Shown: positions 8,070 through 17,079 of the stretch, in pieces
Layout: each line of letters opens with the position of its first letter
Numbering within the stretch: the first letter of the stretch is position 1
Origin: an uncultured beta proteobacterium
GTDB taxonomy: Bacteria; Pseudomonadota; Gammaproteobacteria; Burkholderiales; Burkholderiaceae_C
Direction: 5' to 3'
DNA: 34,170 bases
Assembly (NCBI GenBank): GCA_903845345.1
Contig: CAIMXF010000099.1
Location: 1 to 34,170 of the forward strand
Program-made: the position numbers and the translations under genes
The notes under the pieces: model-generated
Database searches by the model: none
The model's input: only the letters and a program-made list of their open reading frames with translations
Told to the model about the DNA's origin: nothing

Positions 8070-8105
8070 CGCGCCAAACGCGCGATTTCGGGGTGGTTTG
8101 GCGCG
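8070..8105 (+). promoter_or_regulatory. Perfect 10-bp inverted repeat upstream of pilus operon
   Basis: CGCGCCAAAC (8070-8079) is repeated inverted as GTTTGGCGCG (8096-8105) with a 16-base spacer, followed a few bases later by T5 at 8112-8116. It sits between the TMEM175-like gene and pilL. It may terminate the upstream transcript, or act as an operator or attenuator for the pilus operon; sequence alone does not decide. Confidence 0.45.
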
Positions 8106-8142
8106 TGGCAGTTTTTCGGCGCGCTCGCAGAATCGACTCGTC

Positions 8143-9231
8143 ATGAGAGCCGATTCACACACCGCCATTCCTCCGTTCGCCGCGTCCGGTGGCATCTTCG
8201 TCCGCGCGTTCTGCGGCGCGTTGCTGCTGGCCCTCGGCGGCAACGCGCTGAGCCTGCCGGGCAAGCGCTTCGTCGGCCGGTACGACTTCGGATATTCGAT
8301 CCGCGGCGACAAGCCCGCGCGTCCGGCCCAGGTGTTCGACGACGGCAGCGGCAAGGTCTATTTCGAAGCGCGTCCCAACCAGTCCATGCCGGCGGTCTTC
8401 GCGGGCAAGGATCCGACGCTGCTCGTGCTGCAGCCCGAAGGCCAGTACTTCACGGCAAAGACCTCGGCGACCGAATTCACGCTCGTTCTGGGCGGCGCGC
8501 GCGCCGTCGTGCGACGGGGCGAGGCCGTGCTCGGCGACGAGGTCGTCGCGCCGCGCGAAGACGTGGAGCGGCTGCTGGCGTCCGCTGATAACGGACTGAT
8601 CGCGGGGATCGACTACGGCGAGACGTCGCAGGAGAGTTCGTTCGGAAGCTCCACGCATGAGCAACCCGTGGTCTTCGCCTTGGGCAGCGCCACGCTCAAG
8701 CAGGAGGTCCTGGACGCACTGTCGGCGCTGGTCACGCGAATCGGGCGCCACACGACCATCACGACCGTCGGTCGCAACGACGCGGGCGGCCACGATGCGT
8801 TGGCCATTCGTCGCGCGGAGGCCTTGCGCAACGCGTTGCTGGCGCGCGGCGTTTCGGCCAGCAACATCCGGCTGTCCGATGGCAATGCGACGCCGGGCCT
8901 CGGGCGCGTGCACGCATCGGCGTTGCAATGGGTCAGCCGGATCGATGGGCGCGAGTTGCCTACGCCCAATGGCGAGGTGTCCGCGGCGTTCGACATCACC
9001 TTGGCGGACCGCGACATCGCGGTCTCGCTGCGCCGCTGGGCGCGCGCCAGCGGCTATGACGTCGTCTGGGACGTCGGGTGGGTCGCGCCGGTCAATGGCG
9101 CGCTCCGCGTCGACGCAACGTCCTTCCTCGATGCGGTCAAGCAGGTCGTGACCGGACTACGCGCGCAGGGTTACCCGGTGCAGGCGCAGGCCTACGCCGA
9201 TCACGTCGTCCGGTTTACCGAATCCGAGTGA
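8143..9231 (+). CDS. pilL: PilL-like protein: VirB9-like, OmpA-like and TcpQ-like segments
   Basis: 362 aa; first gene of the type IVb pilus operon. After a hydrophobic N-terminal segment (about residues 15-38), residues 45-140 read like the N-domain of VirB9/TrbG or PilL (GYSIRGDKPARPAQVFDDGS, then ARPNQSMPAVFAG). Residues about 180-255 resemble an OmpA-like peptidoglycan-binding fold (VVFALGSATLKQEVLDALSA, later RRAEALRNALLARGVSASNI). Residues about 285-355 are a TcpQ-type domain (AFDITLADRDIAVSLRRWAR, later LDAVKQVVTGLRAQGYPV), known for helping the secretin. The combination suggests a periplasmic linker between secretin and cell wall. The ATG at 8143 lacks a clear ribosome binding site; TTG 8098 in the same frame is an alternative. 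Confidence 0.75.
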   Translation: MRADSHTAIPPFAASGGIFVRAFCGALLLALGGNALSLPGKRFVGRYDFGYSIRGDKPARPAQVFDDGSGKVYFEARPNQSMPAVFAGKDPTLLVLQPEGQYFTAKTSATEFTLVLGGARAVVRRGEAVLGDEVVAPREDVERLLASADNGLIAGIDYGETSQESSFGSSTHEQPVVFALGSATLKQEVLDALSALVTRIGRHTTITTVGRNDAGGHDALAIRRAEALRNALLARGVSASNIRLSDGNATPGLGRVHASALQWVSRIDGRELPTPNGEVSAAFDITLADRDIAVSLRRWARASGYDVVWDVGWVAPVNGALRVDATSFLDAVKQVVTGLRAQGYPVQAQAYADHVVRFTESE

Positions 9232-9302
9232 GCGGGGCCGTCGTCTTTCAACATCGCCAAGTTGGGCGTCGTCGGTCGACGCGCCTGGAGGAGTGTGCCG
9301 TC

Positions 9303-9752
9303 ATGAATTTGATCTTCGTCTTCGCAGGGGCCTTCCTTGCCTGCGTTCATGGACTCGCCTGCGCCGTCGAACCATTGCAGGCCGTTGCGACGCCCTGGCG
9401 CGCATCGGCCGAGACCGCGTTGCCTGTCGCACCCTATGCGAGCGCGGCCACGACGGATCCGTCGCCGGTGCGTTGGAGCGTGCGGGTGCAGGACATCACG
9501 CTGGCCCGCACCCTCGAACGCTGGGGCGCGCAAGCCGGCTACCGCGTGAAATGGGATGCGCAGCGCAATTTCCTGATCGGCGCGCCCGACAGCGTCGAGG
9601 GCACGTTCGAGACCGCGCTGAAAACACTCCTGAATTCCGCAGGCATCCGCCAGAGCGACTATCCGCTGGAGGCTTGCATCTACGCCAACACACCGCCGCT
9701 CGTGCGCATCACGCGCCAGGGCGAGCAGGCGCGCGAGTGCGACGCGCAATGA
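9303..9752 (+). CDS. TcpQ-domain periplasmic pilus protein
   Basis: 149 aa. A signal peptide (MNLIFVFAGAFLACVHGLACA) is followed by a single TcpQ-like domain (VQDITLARTLERWGAQAGYR, then ALKTLLNSAGI). It resembles the C-terminal domain of the preceding gene, so the operon encodes two TcpQ domains in tandem, probably by duplication or domain split. TcpQ-type proteins assist localisation and stability of the type IVb pilus secretin. It occupies the pilM position of R64-like operons but does not look like PilM. Its TGA stop overlaps the pilN ATG (ATGA), indicating coupling. Confidence 0.78.
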   Translation: MNLIFVFAGAFLACVHGLACAVEPLQAVATPWRASAETALPVAPYASAATTDPSPVRWSVRVQDITLARTLERWGAQAGYRVKWDAQRNFLIGAPDSVEGTFETALKTLLNSAGIRQSDYPLEACIYANTPPLVRITRQGEQARECDAQ

Positions 9753-11536
9753 GGGCCGCCCGTTCGTTCCTTGTGGTCGCGGGCCTGGTCGCGCTGGCGG
9801 CCTGCGCCGAGCCTGGCGTCACCGAGCGCGTGCAGGCCGATCATGCGCTGGGCCAGACCGGCACGGCGTCGCTGCACGCCGATCGCACGCTGGCGGAGCA
9901 GGGTGCCGGCGCGCCGGGTTCGCAGGTCGACGCCGATCGCCGTGCTGCAGAACAGTCCGCCAAGCCCGTGCTGCGGCGCGCACGCACGCCCTGGGTCGGG
10001 TCGGTCAGCGTGCCGATGGGCAGTGGCGAGCGGCTTCCCAGCATCTTTACCGAGCTGGTCAAGCTCAACTTCGACGACGCGGCGACCGGCGGCAAGGTGA
10101 GCCTGCGCTCGATGGCCGACCGCATCACCGCGGTCACCGGCGTGCCGGTACGAATCAAGGCGGACGTGTTCACGACCGGCGAGATTCCGGCGCGATCGGC
10201 GCCGCCGCAGGCCGCGCCGACCTCGCCGGCGACGCCCGCACTGCCGACGTTGCCCGCCCGGGCCCCTGCCGGCCCGGAAGGCGTCGGCCTCCCGCCGTCG
10301 ACCGTCGCGGTCGCGCGCGACACCTCGGTGAATGCCGTGGCGATGCGCTGGTCCGGATCGCTGGAAGGCTATCTCGACCTGATCACCGACCAGCTGAGCC
10401 TGAGTTGGGAGGACCGCGACGGCTTGGTCGTCATCGAGCGTTTCCGCACCGAGTTCTTCGAGATCGCGGCGCTCGAGAGCGAGACCGACTACCACCTGGG
10501 CCTCAGCGGCGCCGACCAGGCCAACGCCACCAGCTCGGGCAACGGCTCCGGCGGCACCAACAGCACGGCCAGTTCCAGCAATGAAGTGAACGAGCATGGC
10601 AAGTCCAACGTCATCGGGTCGATCCTGGCGGCCATCGGCCAGATCATCAAGGACGTGCCAGGTTCGTCGGTCGTGCGCTCGGACGGCTCCGGCCGCGTTG
10701 CCGTCACCACGACCAAGGAGACGCTGTCCAAGGTGCGCGACTTCGTCCGCATGGAAAACGAGAGCCTGCTGCGCCAGGCGCAGGTGCAGTTCGACGTCTA
10801 CAGCGTGACGCGCAACGAGTCCGACGAGCGCGGCATCGAATGGAACGCACTGCTCTCGGCGCTGGGAGGCGCCTACACCGGCACCTTCGGCTCGCCCACC
10901 ACGCTGACCAGCACCGCTGCCGCCAACATCGGCTTCTCGATCCTGACACCGACGCAGTCGGGCGTCACCAACAACGTCACCACCCGCTTCGGCGGGAGCA
11001 GCGCGATCCTGAAGCTGCTCAGTGAATTCGGCGTCTCCACGCAGCATCGCGAGGTCAGCCTGCTGGCGCTGAACCGCACCTGGGATCGCAAGTCCAGCCT
11101 CGGCGGTCGTGCCTACGTGAGCGCGACCATCCCCGGCGCGGCCAGCACCACGGGTGTCGGTGCGCCGGGCCTCGTCACCTCCACCGTCACCACCGGCGAT
11201 CGCTATCTCGCGCAGCCCTTCATCCTGGATAACAACACGGTGGTGCTGAAGTTCGGGATCGGGCTGTCCTCGCTCGTGGACCTGGAGAACTTCACCTCGG
11301 GCACCGGCACCTCCCAGCAGACTGTCCAGACGCCGGAGACGACCGCGATCAACGACCAGTCCACCGTGGCGCTGAAGGCGGGCCAGATCCTGGTGATCAC
11401 GGGGCTGAGCCGTCTCGTCTCCAGGGACGACCGCCGCACGCTGACCGACGGCGCTCCGATCGGCCTGGGCGGCAGCAAGACGCAGTCGCGCATGCGCGAG
11501 GACTTCGTCATTTTCGTGCGGCCGACGATTCTGTGA
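9749..11536 (+). CDS. pilN: Type IVb pilus secretin, outer-membrane lipoprotein
   Basis: 595 aa. Forms the outer-membrane ring through which the pilus exits. It starts with a lipoprotein signal (LVALAAC, lipidated C19). N-terminal domains extend to about residue 240, followed by a Gly/Ser/Asn-rich linker (about 255-280) and the secretin core (VQFDVYSVTRNESDERGIEW onward, ending VALKAGQILVITGLSR...EDFVIFVRPTIL). A Pro/Ala-rich stretch around 150-180 separates two N-domains. Length and order match PilN of the R64/PFGI-1 type. Its start overlaps the previous stop, and its own TGA overlaps a possible GTG start of pilO. Confidence 0.92.
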   Translation: MRAARSFLVVAGLVALAACAEPGVTERVQADHALGQTGTASLHADRTLAEQGAGAPGSQVDADRRAAEQSAKPVLRRARTPWVGSVSVPMGSGERLPSIFTELVKLNFDDAATGGKVSLRSMADRITAVTGVPVRIKADVFTTGEIPARSAPPQAAPTSPATPALPTLPARAPAGPEGVGLPPSTVAVARDTSVNAVAMRWSGSLEGYLDLITDQLSLSWEDRDGLVVIERFRTEFFEIAALESETDYHLGLSGADQANATSSGNGSGGTNSTASSSNEVNEHGKSNVIGSILAAIGQIIKDVPGSSVVRSDGSGRVAVTTTKETLSKVRDFVRMENESLLRQAQVQFDVYSVTRNESDERGIEWNALLSALGGAYTGTFGSPTTLTSTAAANIGFSILTPTQSGVTNNVTTRFGGSSAILKLLSEFGVSTQHREVSLLALNRTWDRKSSLGGRAYVSATIPGAASTTGVGAPGLVTSTVTTGDRYLAQPFILDNNTVVLKFGIGLSSLVDLENFTSGTGTSQQTVQTPETTAINDQSTVALKAGQILVITGLSRLVSRDDRRTLTDGAPIGLGGSKTQSRMREDFVIFVRPTIL

Positions 11537-11550
11537 ACGGAGCACCGACG

Positions 11551-12870
11551 ATGGCCTTCATCGAACGATTGATCGCGAGCACCGCGCAGGGCGACCTGCT
11601 CGGCGGGCTGTTCTGGCGCGCGCCCAGTTCGGGCCAGGGTCGCGGTCGCGCGCTGATGGAGGCGCGTGCGCTCACCAGCGACGCCACGCATTGGGCGCAG
11701 GCGCAGGTCGGCGCGCACGTGCGCTACGGCCTGTTCCAGCCGCGCGCGTCGGAGGAGGGCGTGCGACTGCCCAAGGGAGCGCTGGCGGCCGCGGCCTGCT
11801 TCTCGCAACGGGTCGGGCACCAGGCGCCGAACGCGGCGCTGGTGCTGACCGTGCCGGCGGCGGCGCAGCGCAAGGAAGACAAGTACTTCGTCGTCTGTCT
11901 CGAGGACGGCGTGCCGGTGATCGATGTCCTCAGCAACGAGATCGACGCCCGCAACGCGTTGGGCGGCGAAGACCGGCCGATCTGGAGCGACAACCCGGTC
12001 GCGTACCCGAACTGCGAGCCGGCCGACTTCGCGTGGCTGGCCGCCGGCGGCGACCGCTCCTGCCGGCTGCAGCCCATGCCGGTGAACCCGTGGCCGATCG
12101 TCGGCGCCGGGCTGATGGCCACAGCGTCGGTGAGCGCGTAGCTGCTCGTCCAGCACATGCATCGCGTCGAGGTCGAGCGCAAGGCCCTGGCGGCCGCGCG
12201 CGCCGCCGATCCCACGCCGCGCTATCTCGCGGCGCTCGCCGGGCAGCAGGCGTCCATGGCCACCGATCGTTCGAGCTTCGTGGCTGCCACGCGCGAAATC
12301 TTCGGCTATCGGATCTGGATCCCGGGCTGGAGCCTGGCGTCGGCGGAGTGCAGCGCGCGCACCCAGGCCTGCTCGCGCGACTGGGTGCGTCGCGGCGGCA
12401 GCTTCGACGACCTGCGCCGGGCGCTGCCTGACGACGCGTTGGAGATGCTGGTGCCGCAAGGCAGCAACGTGCCGGGCATGGACATGGCGCGAACGAAGCA
12501 TCCCTTCAAGGTGGTCCGTCACTCGCTGCTCGATCCGCGCCGACCCCTGCGCTCGTTGCAGGCCACGGTATCCGAGGCCGCGCCGCAGTTGCAACGCTGG
12601 CGCACGGCCGACGTGGTGCTGGAGCTGAAGAAGCCGGCACTCTGGCCTCGCGTGGCGGACGTACCCGTGACGTTCCAGCATCCGGCTGCGGTGCTTGCGG
12701 GCGACGTCGACCTGCACAACGTGCCCGGCCCGTTCATCGCCGAAGCCTTGAGCGCGGCGCCGGACGTCGTCAGCTGGGAAAGCCTGCGGGTCGATGTCGG
12801 CGAGGGATCGGATGCGCGCGCCTTGCTCAAGTTTTCGGCTACCGGAGTGTTCTATGTCTCGGCCCGCTAG
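11551..12870 (+). pseudogene. pilO: Type IVb pilus inner-membrane protein PilO, interrupted by in-frame TAG
   Basis: PilO (PilO2) is an accessory inner-membrane protein of R64-like pilus machines. The ATG at 11551 follows GGAG at 11539-11542. The frame runs 196 codons to a TAG at 12139-12141 and then continues in the same frame, open, to TAG 12868-12870 (about 439 aa in total, the usual family length). The stop falls inside the predicted central membrane helix: WPIVGAGLMATASVSA, stop, LLVQHMHRVEVERK. A Trp (TGG) or Gln (CAG) codon would restore it by one base change. There is no frameshift, and the downstream part keeps family-like features (TREIFGYRIWIPGWSLASAE). The 3' half has no convincing restart site. 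Either a genuine nonsense mutation, a base-call error or readthrough. Confidence 0.85.
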
Positions 12871-13336
12871 AAGTCCCGTGGCCCTGTTCGGATCGTCGCT
12901 GGCGTGCCTCCTTGCGCTCGGTGCGCCCTTGGCCGGCGCGCAGACGATCGCTGACTACAGCCGCTCACAACGCTTGATGCTGGAGTCCGCGATGGCACAG
13001 GCCACGGCTCGATCGGCGGGCCTGGGCGCATCTGCACCGGCCGCCGCTGCCTCGACGGCGCTCGCGGTGCCTCCGCCGGCCTCGAGGATGCCCCTGCCGC
13101 CACCGGCACCCGCGGTTCAGGTGAGAGGTGTCTTCGCCTCGCGCGAGGGCGTCGTCGCCGAGGTGACCGTCAATGCCACGGCCTACCTGCTCCGGATGGG
13201 GCAGAGCGTGCCGGGCACGGCCTGGCATGTGGAGACGATCGACATCGATCGCGTCGTGCTGGCCCGCGAGGCTGCGGCAGCTGTCGGCGACGCGCAAGGT
13301 GTTCGCAAGGTCTTCGCGCTGCCCGCGCTGCGTTGA
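12854..13336 (+). CDS. pilP: Type IV pilus biogenesis protein PilP
   Basis: 160 aa. A signal peptide (ending LAGA, cut near residue 29) is followed by a Pro/Ala-rich linker (about residues 60-95) and a C-terminal beta domain (VRGVFASREGVVAEVTVNAT, then YLLRMGQSVPGTAWHVETID). This matches PilP of R64-like pili, a periplasmic alignment factor that bridges the inner-membrane proteins and the secretin. The ATG at 12854 lies inside the end of pilO (17-base overlap), and its TGA overlaps a TTG just before pilQ. Confidence 0.85.
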   Translation: MSRPARSPVALFGSSLACLLALGAPLAGAQTIADYSRSQRLMLESAMAQATARSAGLGASAPAAAASTALAVPPPASRMPLPPPAPAVQVRGVFASREGVVAEVTVNATAYLLRMGQSVPGTAWHVETIDIDRVVLAREAAAAVGDAQGVRKVFALPALR

Positions 13337-13344
13337 GCCGAACC

Positions 13345-15276
13345 ATGGGACTGTTCGAGATGTTGCGTCGGCGTGAGCAAGCGGAATCGGTGGCCGCACC
13401 CATCGCCGCGGTTCGGCGTTCGCCCGAAATGGCCGCGACCGACGATGCGGGGCGAACACGCACCCCGACGGCGGAGCCGCGCATGGCGGTGGTGCTGGAA
13501 TCGTCCTCGTCCGGATCGCCGTTGGCGCGCCTCGAGCGGCGGCTGGCGGGCTTGGAGGCATCGCGCCACGCATCGAGTTCGCGGGACGGGGCCGAGGCCG
13601 CGTCCCGGGCGCCGGAATCCGAGCAACCGGTCGAGTTCCGCGACGCCGAGGTGCGTGGGGACGTCCTGCTTCATTTCCACCAGTTGCCGCCGTATCAGGC
13701 ATTGCTGACGGTCGGCCCGGAAGCCGTCTATCAACTGCCAGCGTCGCTGCACGAGAAGCTGGTGGCGCTCGACTGCGGCGCGCGGCAGGCCCGCCTGGTG
13801 CGCGCGACGATGCCGGCCGCCGACAAGCTGGCGCTCGACGGCACCGCCAAGGCGGTCAAGGGTGCGTTGCGCGCGCGCGGCTATGGCGTCGTCGGGGACC
13901 TGGTGGCGGAGCCGGGCGTGCTCAAGGAGATTCTGCGCAACGCTGGCGCGTCGGGCAAGAGCGGTCCCAAGGGCGGACCCATGCAACTGTTCGAGCGCTG
14001 GATCGCGCTGGCCGTGCCCACCGGAGCGACGGATCTGCACATCGAGGTGCGCCGCAACACCGCGATCGTGCGCATCCGCATCGACGGTCGCATGGAACCC
14101 TTGCCGGACGGCCAGGGCGGCCGCTACAGCCGCAAGGAGGTCGTCGACGCGATCGCAGCGGGCTACAACAGCACGCGCAAGGGCAACAACGTCTCGCAGT
14201 ACGCAGCAGACCAGTTCGTCGACTGCATGATCGACCTCGACCTGCCCGGCACGGCGGGCCAGCTGCGCTACCAGAACGTCAAGGGACGGCTGGGCCCGAA
14301 GACGGTCGTTCGCATCCTGCGCACCGGCGACGAGAACCGCATTCGCTTCGACGCTGCGGGCTATGCCCCTAGCCACCTGCGGCAGTTGCGCCTGGCCGCG
14401 CGCGCGGGCAAGGGCATCGTGTTGCTGTCGGGTGTCACGAGTTCCGGCAAGTCGACCAGTCTCAAGAGCTTCATCGAGACTTTGCCCGGGCTCGATCAGA
14501 AAGCCATCTACACGGTGGAGGACCCGATCGAATACGAGATCGCCGGCGCGCACCAGATCGAGGTGCTGCGCGACATCGCCAACGATGACGAGACCCGCCG
14601 CCGCTACGCCGAGGTGATGCGCGCGCTGATGCGATCCGATCCCGACGGCGTGATGCTCGGCGAGATCCGCGACAAGCTGACGGCGCTGTTCGCGCTGCAG
14701 ATCGCCGAGACGGGCCATCTGGCGATGGGCACGGTGCACGCGCACCTGATCTCCAACATCATTCCGCGTCTGACCAACGACCAGATCGGCGTGAGCCGCC
14801 AGGCGCTCACCGGGCCCAACATCCTCAACCTGCTGGTCTACCAGGCGCTGGTGCCCAAGCTGTGCCGCTGCTGCGCGCTGCCGACGGCCATGGCGCTGCG
14901 GGTCGATCCCGACGCGCGAGAGATCGAGGAGGTGCTGCGTCTGCGCTTCCGATTTCCGACCTCCAGGCTGCGCTGGATGCGTCCCGAAGGCTGCGCCGCC
15001 TGCCAAGGGCGCGGCACGCACGGCAAGACCATCGTCGCCGAGATGCTGCAGCCCGACCGCGTCTGGCTGCGCCATGTGCGAAACAACGACGACGACGCGG
15101 CCCTCCAGCACTTCCGCTCGGCCAGCAATCGCCAGTTCGACAGCCCCGACATGACCGGCAAGACGGTGTTCGAGCACGCGCTGTACAAGGCGCTGCAGGG
15201 CGAGATCGACGTTCGAAATTGCGAGGAGTTCGATGGCTTCGAGCGCTTCGAGATCCTGCCGGGGGAGCGATCATGA
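13345..15276 (+). CDS. pilQ: Type IVb pilus assembly ATPase (GspE/PulE family)
   Basis: 643 aa cytoplasmic motor that drives pilin addition. An acidic, low-complexity N-terminus (to about 110) is followed by the N2 domain and the ATPase core: Walker A LLSGVTSSGKSTS (G363 to T371), Asp box YTVEDPIEYE, Walker B DGVMLGEIRD and His box TGHLAMGTVHAH. A tetracysteine zinc site (C507-x-x-C510 and C550-x-x-C553) is intact. I chose ATG 13345 (MGLFEML) over TTG 13333. Its TGA overlaps the pilR ATG. Confidence 0.94.
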   Translation: MGLFEMLRRREQAESVAAPIAAVRRSPEMAATDDAGRTRTPTAEPRMAVVLESSSSGSPLARLERRLAGLEASRHASSSRDGAEAASRAPESEQPVEFRDAEVRGDVLLHFHQLPPYQALLTVGPEAVYQLPASLHEKLVALDCGARQARLVRATMPAADKLALDGTAKAVKGALRARGYGVVGDLVAEPGVLKEILRNAGASGKSGPKGGPMQLFERWIALAVPTGATDLHIEVRRNTAIVRIRIDGRMEPLPDGQGGRYSRKEVVDAIAAGYNSTRKGNNVSQYAADQFVDCMIDLDLPGTAGQLRYQNVKGRLGPKTVVRILRTGDENRIRFDAAGYAPSHLRQLRLAARAGKGIVLLSGVTSSGKSTSLKSFIETLPGLDQKAIYTVEDPIEYEIAGAHQIEVLRDIANDDETRRRYAEVMRALMRSDPDGVMLGEIRDKLTALFALQIAETGHLAMGTVHAHLISNIIPRLTNDQIGVSRQALTGPNILNLLVYQALVPKLCRCCALPTAMALRVDPDAREIEEVLRLRFRFPTSRLRWMRPEGCAACQGRGTHGKTIVAEMLQPDRVWLRHVRNNDDDAALQHFRSASNRQFDSPDMTGKTVFEHALYKALQGEIDVRNCEEFDGFERFEILPGERS

Positions 15277-16403
15277 GTTCGATGCGTGCCGTCGCCAACT
15301 GGGTCGCGTTGATCGAATTCCGGCTCGGTCGCGCCGAGTTCTATCGTGACTTCGCGGAAATGTACCAGCGCAACGAGGCCATGGTGAGCTTTCTCGAAGG
15401 CGAGATCGCCAACGCCAACCTCACCCGCCAGCGCAGCCGGTCGCGAGCGCTCCGCATCGTCTTGCATCGCCACCAGGACGGCGAGCACGCGAGCCGCGTC
15501 TCGCATCTGCTGGAGGGCGTGGTGCCTCGCTCCGACGCGATGCTGCTGGCGGCGGTCGACCGTGCAGCCGACAAGCCGCAGGCCTTGCGCGCGTTGGCCG
15601 ACGCCATCGACAAGCAACAGCAGATGCTGCGCCTGATGCTGTCGTATTCGGCATTGCCCGCGATGACCATCCCGATCTGCTACGCGCTGATCGCGTTGCT
15701 GGGCAAGGTGATTCTCGTGATCGACGACGCCACGCCGGTCTACGCGCAGGATGCGCTGTGGGAAGGCATGAACGGCTGGGCGAAGGCCATCGCGGTCTTC
15801 GCGCAGGCCTGGGGGCCCCAGACCCTCGTCGTGCTCGGCGCGTCGCTCGCCCTGGTGCTGTGGTCGCTGCCGCGCTGGCGCGGGCCGTTGCGTTTGCGGG
15901 TCGAGGCCTGGCCGGTCTACGGCCTCTATCGCGATTTCCAGGCCGGGATGCTGTTCAGCTCGATGGCGATGATGCTCAAGACCGGCGAGACCTTGCAGGG
16001 CAGCATCGACGACGTGACGCAGCGCGCCTCGCCGTGGATGCGCTGGCACCTGGGACGCGTGCTCGACGCGCTCGAGGAGAACCCGACCGCGACGCTCGAC
16101 GCCTTCCGGCGTGGCCTGCTGTCGTCGCACCTGTTGTCGCGTGCCGCCACGCTCAGTCGCTCCAGCGCGTCGTTCTCGGACGTGCTGATCCAGCTCGGAA
16201 CGTCAGAAGGCGAGCGCGTGCTGGCACGCGTCAAGCGGGCGGCCGTCATCGCGAACTTCGCCCTGGTCGGGCTGTTCGCATCGGTGGCCACCTTCATGGG
16301 CATCGCGTCGATGACGGTGCCCGGCAAGTTCGCCACGTTGATGGAACCGTCCAGCCTGATGACGTTGCGCGCGCTCTACCTCGCGGAGCACCCCGTGCAT
16401 TGA
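15273..16403 (+). CDS. pilR: Type IVb pilus inner-membrane platform protein (GspF family)
   Basis: 376 aa. The platform protein couples the ATPase to pilin insertion. It shows the GspF layout: a cytoplasmic N-domain, a hydrophobic pair near residues 120-150 (ALPAMTIPICYALIALLGKV) and 185-205 (LVVLGASLALVLWSLP), a second cytoplasmic domain (FQAGMLFSSMAMMLKTGETL) and a last helix near 325-350 (ANFALVGLFASVATFMGIAS). The start at ATG 15273 has a strong GGGGGAG at 15261-15267 and overlaps the pilQ stop. Downstream are 102 bases before pilS. Confidence 0.92.
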   Translation: MSSMRAVANWVALIEFRLGRAEFYRDFAEMYQRNEAMVSFLEGEIANANLTRQRSRSRALRIVLHRHQDGEHASRVSHLLEGVVPRSDAMLLAAVDRAADKPQALRALADAIDKQQQMLRLMLSYSALPAMTIPICYALIALLGKVILVIDDATPVYAQDALWEGMNGWAKAIAVFAQAWGPQTLVVLGASLALVLWSLPRWRGPLRLRVEAWPVYGLYRDFQAGMLFSSMAMMLKTGETLQGSIDDVTQRASPWMRWHLGRVLDALEENPTATLDAFRRGLLSSHLLSRAATLSRSSASFSDVLIQLGTSEGERVLARVKRAAVIANFALVGLFASVATFMGIASMTVPGKFATLMEPSSLMTLRALYLAEHPVH

Positions 16404-16505
16404 ATCCCGGCGTCGCGCGCCGCCGCGCGCCTTCCTGTGCACGCGCTCGAAAGACGCATGCGTGCGTTCCCCGGACCGTCAGCGTCCACATCAACCAGAG
16501 GAGAA

Positions 16506-17072
16506 ATGAAGATGATCGATTTCCATCGCCATGCCAGTTGGACTGCCACTTCGCGCCGCCAACGCGGCAACGCACTCGTGTTCAGCATGCTGGGCCTCGT
16601 GATCGGCGGCATCGTGCTGGCACTGGGGATCGGCTACTACCAGAACTCGCAGGCGAACGCGCAGGTCCAGGGCACCATCAGCGAGATCAGCGCCATCATC
16701 GGCGGCGCGCAGCAGAACTATGGTCAGTACGGCTACAGCGGTCTCACGACCGCGGTCGCGGTCGGCTCGCGCGTGATTCCCGAAACCCGCGCCGACGCCG
16801 GCGGCACCACCGCCACGAACAGCTATTCCGGCGCGATCACGCTGGTTGACAACTCTGCCACCACGCCCAGCACGGCCAAGCTGAGCTACGCGAACGTTCC
16901 CAGCTCGCAGTGCACGCAACTGATCAACGGCGCGCAAAGCCTGGCGCGCCGCATCACGGTCGGTACGACGGACGTCAAGCCGTTGGACGGCGCCATCGAC
17001 GTCGTGAGCGTCAACACGCAGTGCACCTCCGCGCCCAACGTCGGGATCGACTTCGTCTTCGGCCGCACCTGA
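16506..17072 (+). CDS. pilS: Type IVb major prepilin
   Basis: 188 aa. The basic leader MKMIDFHRHASWTATSRRQR is followed by G21 and then NALVFSMLGLVIGGIVLALG, so prepilin peptidase would cut after G21 and leave an N-terminal Asn. There is no Glu at position 5 of the mature protein, unlike most type IV pilins. Two Cys near the C-terminus (SSQCTQL and NTQCTSA) could form the D-region disulphide. An excellent ribosome binding site (AGAGGAG) precedes ATG 16506, fitting a highly expressed pilin; ATG 16512 is a less likely start. It shares the cleavage block RRQRGNALVF with PilV. Confidence 0.9.
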   Translation: MKMIDFHRHASWTATSRRQRGNALVFSMLGLVIGGIVLALGIGYYQNSQANAQVQGTISEISAIIGGAQQNYGQYGYSGLTTAVAVGSRVIPETRADAGGTTATNSYSGAITLVDNSATTPSTAKLSYANVPSSQCTQLINGAQSLARRITVGTTDVKPLDGAIDVVSVNTQCTSAPNVGIDFVFGRT

Positions 17073-17079
17073 GCCGCCC

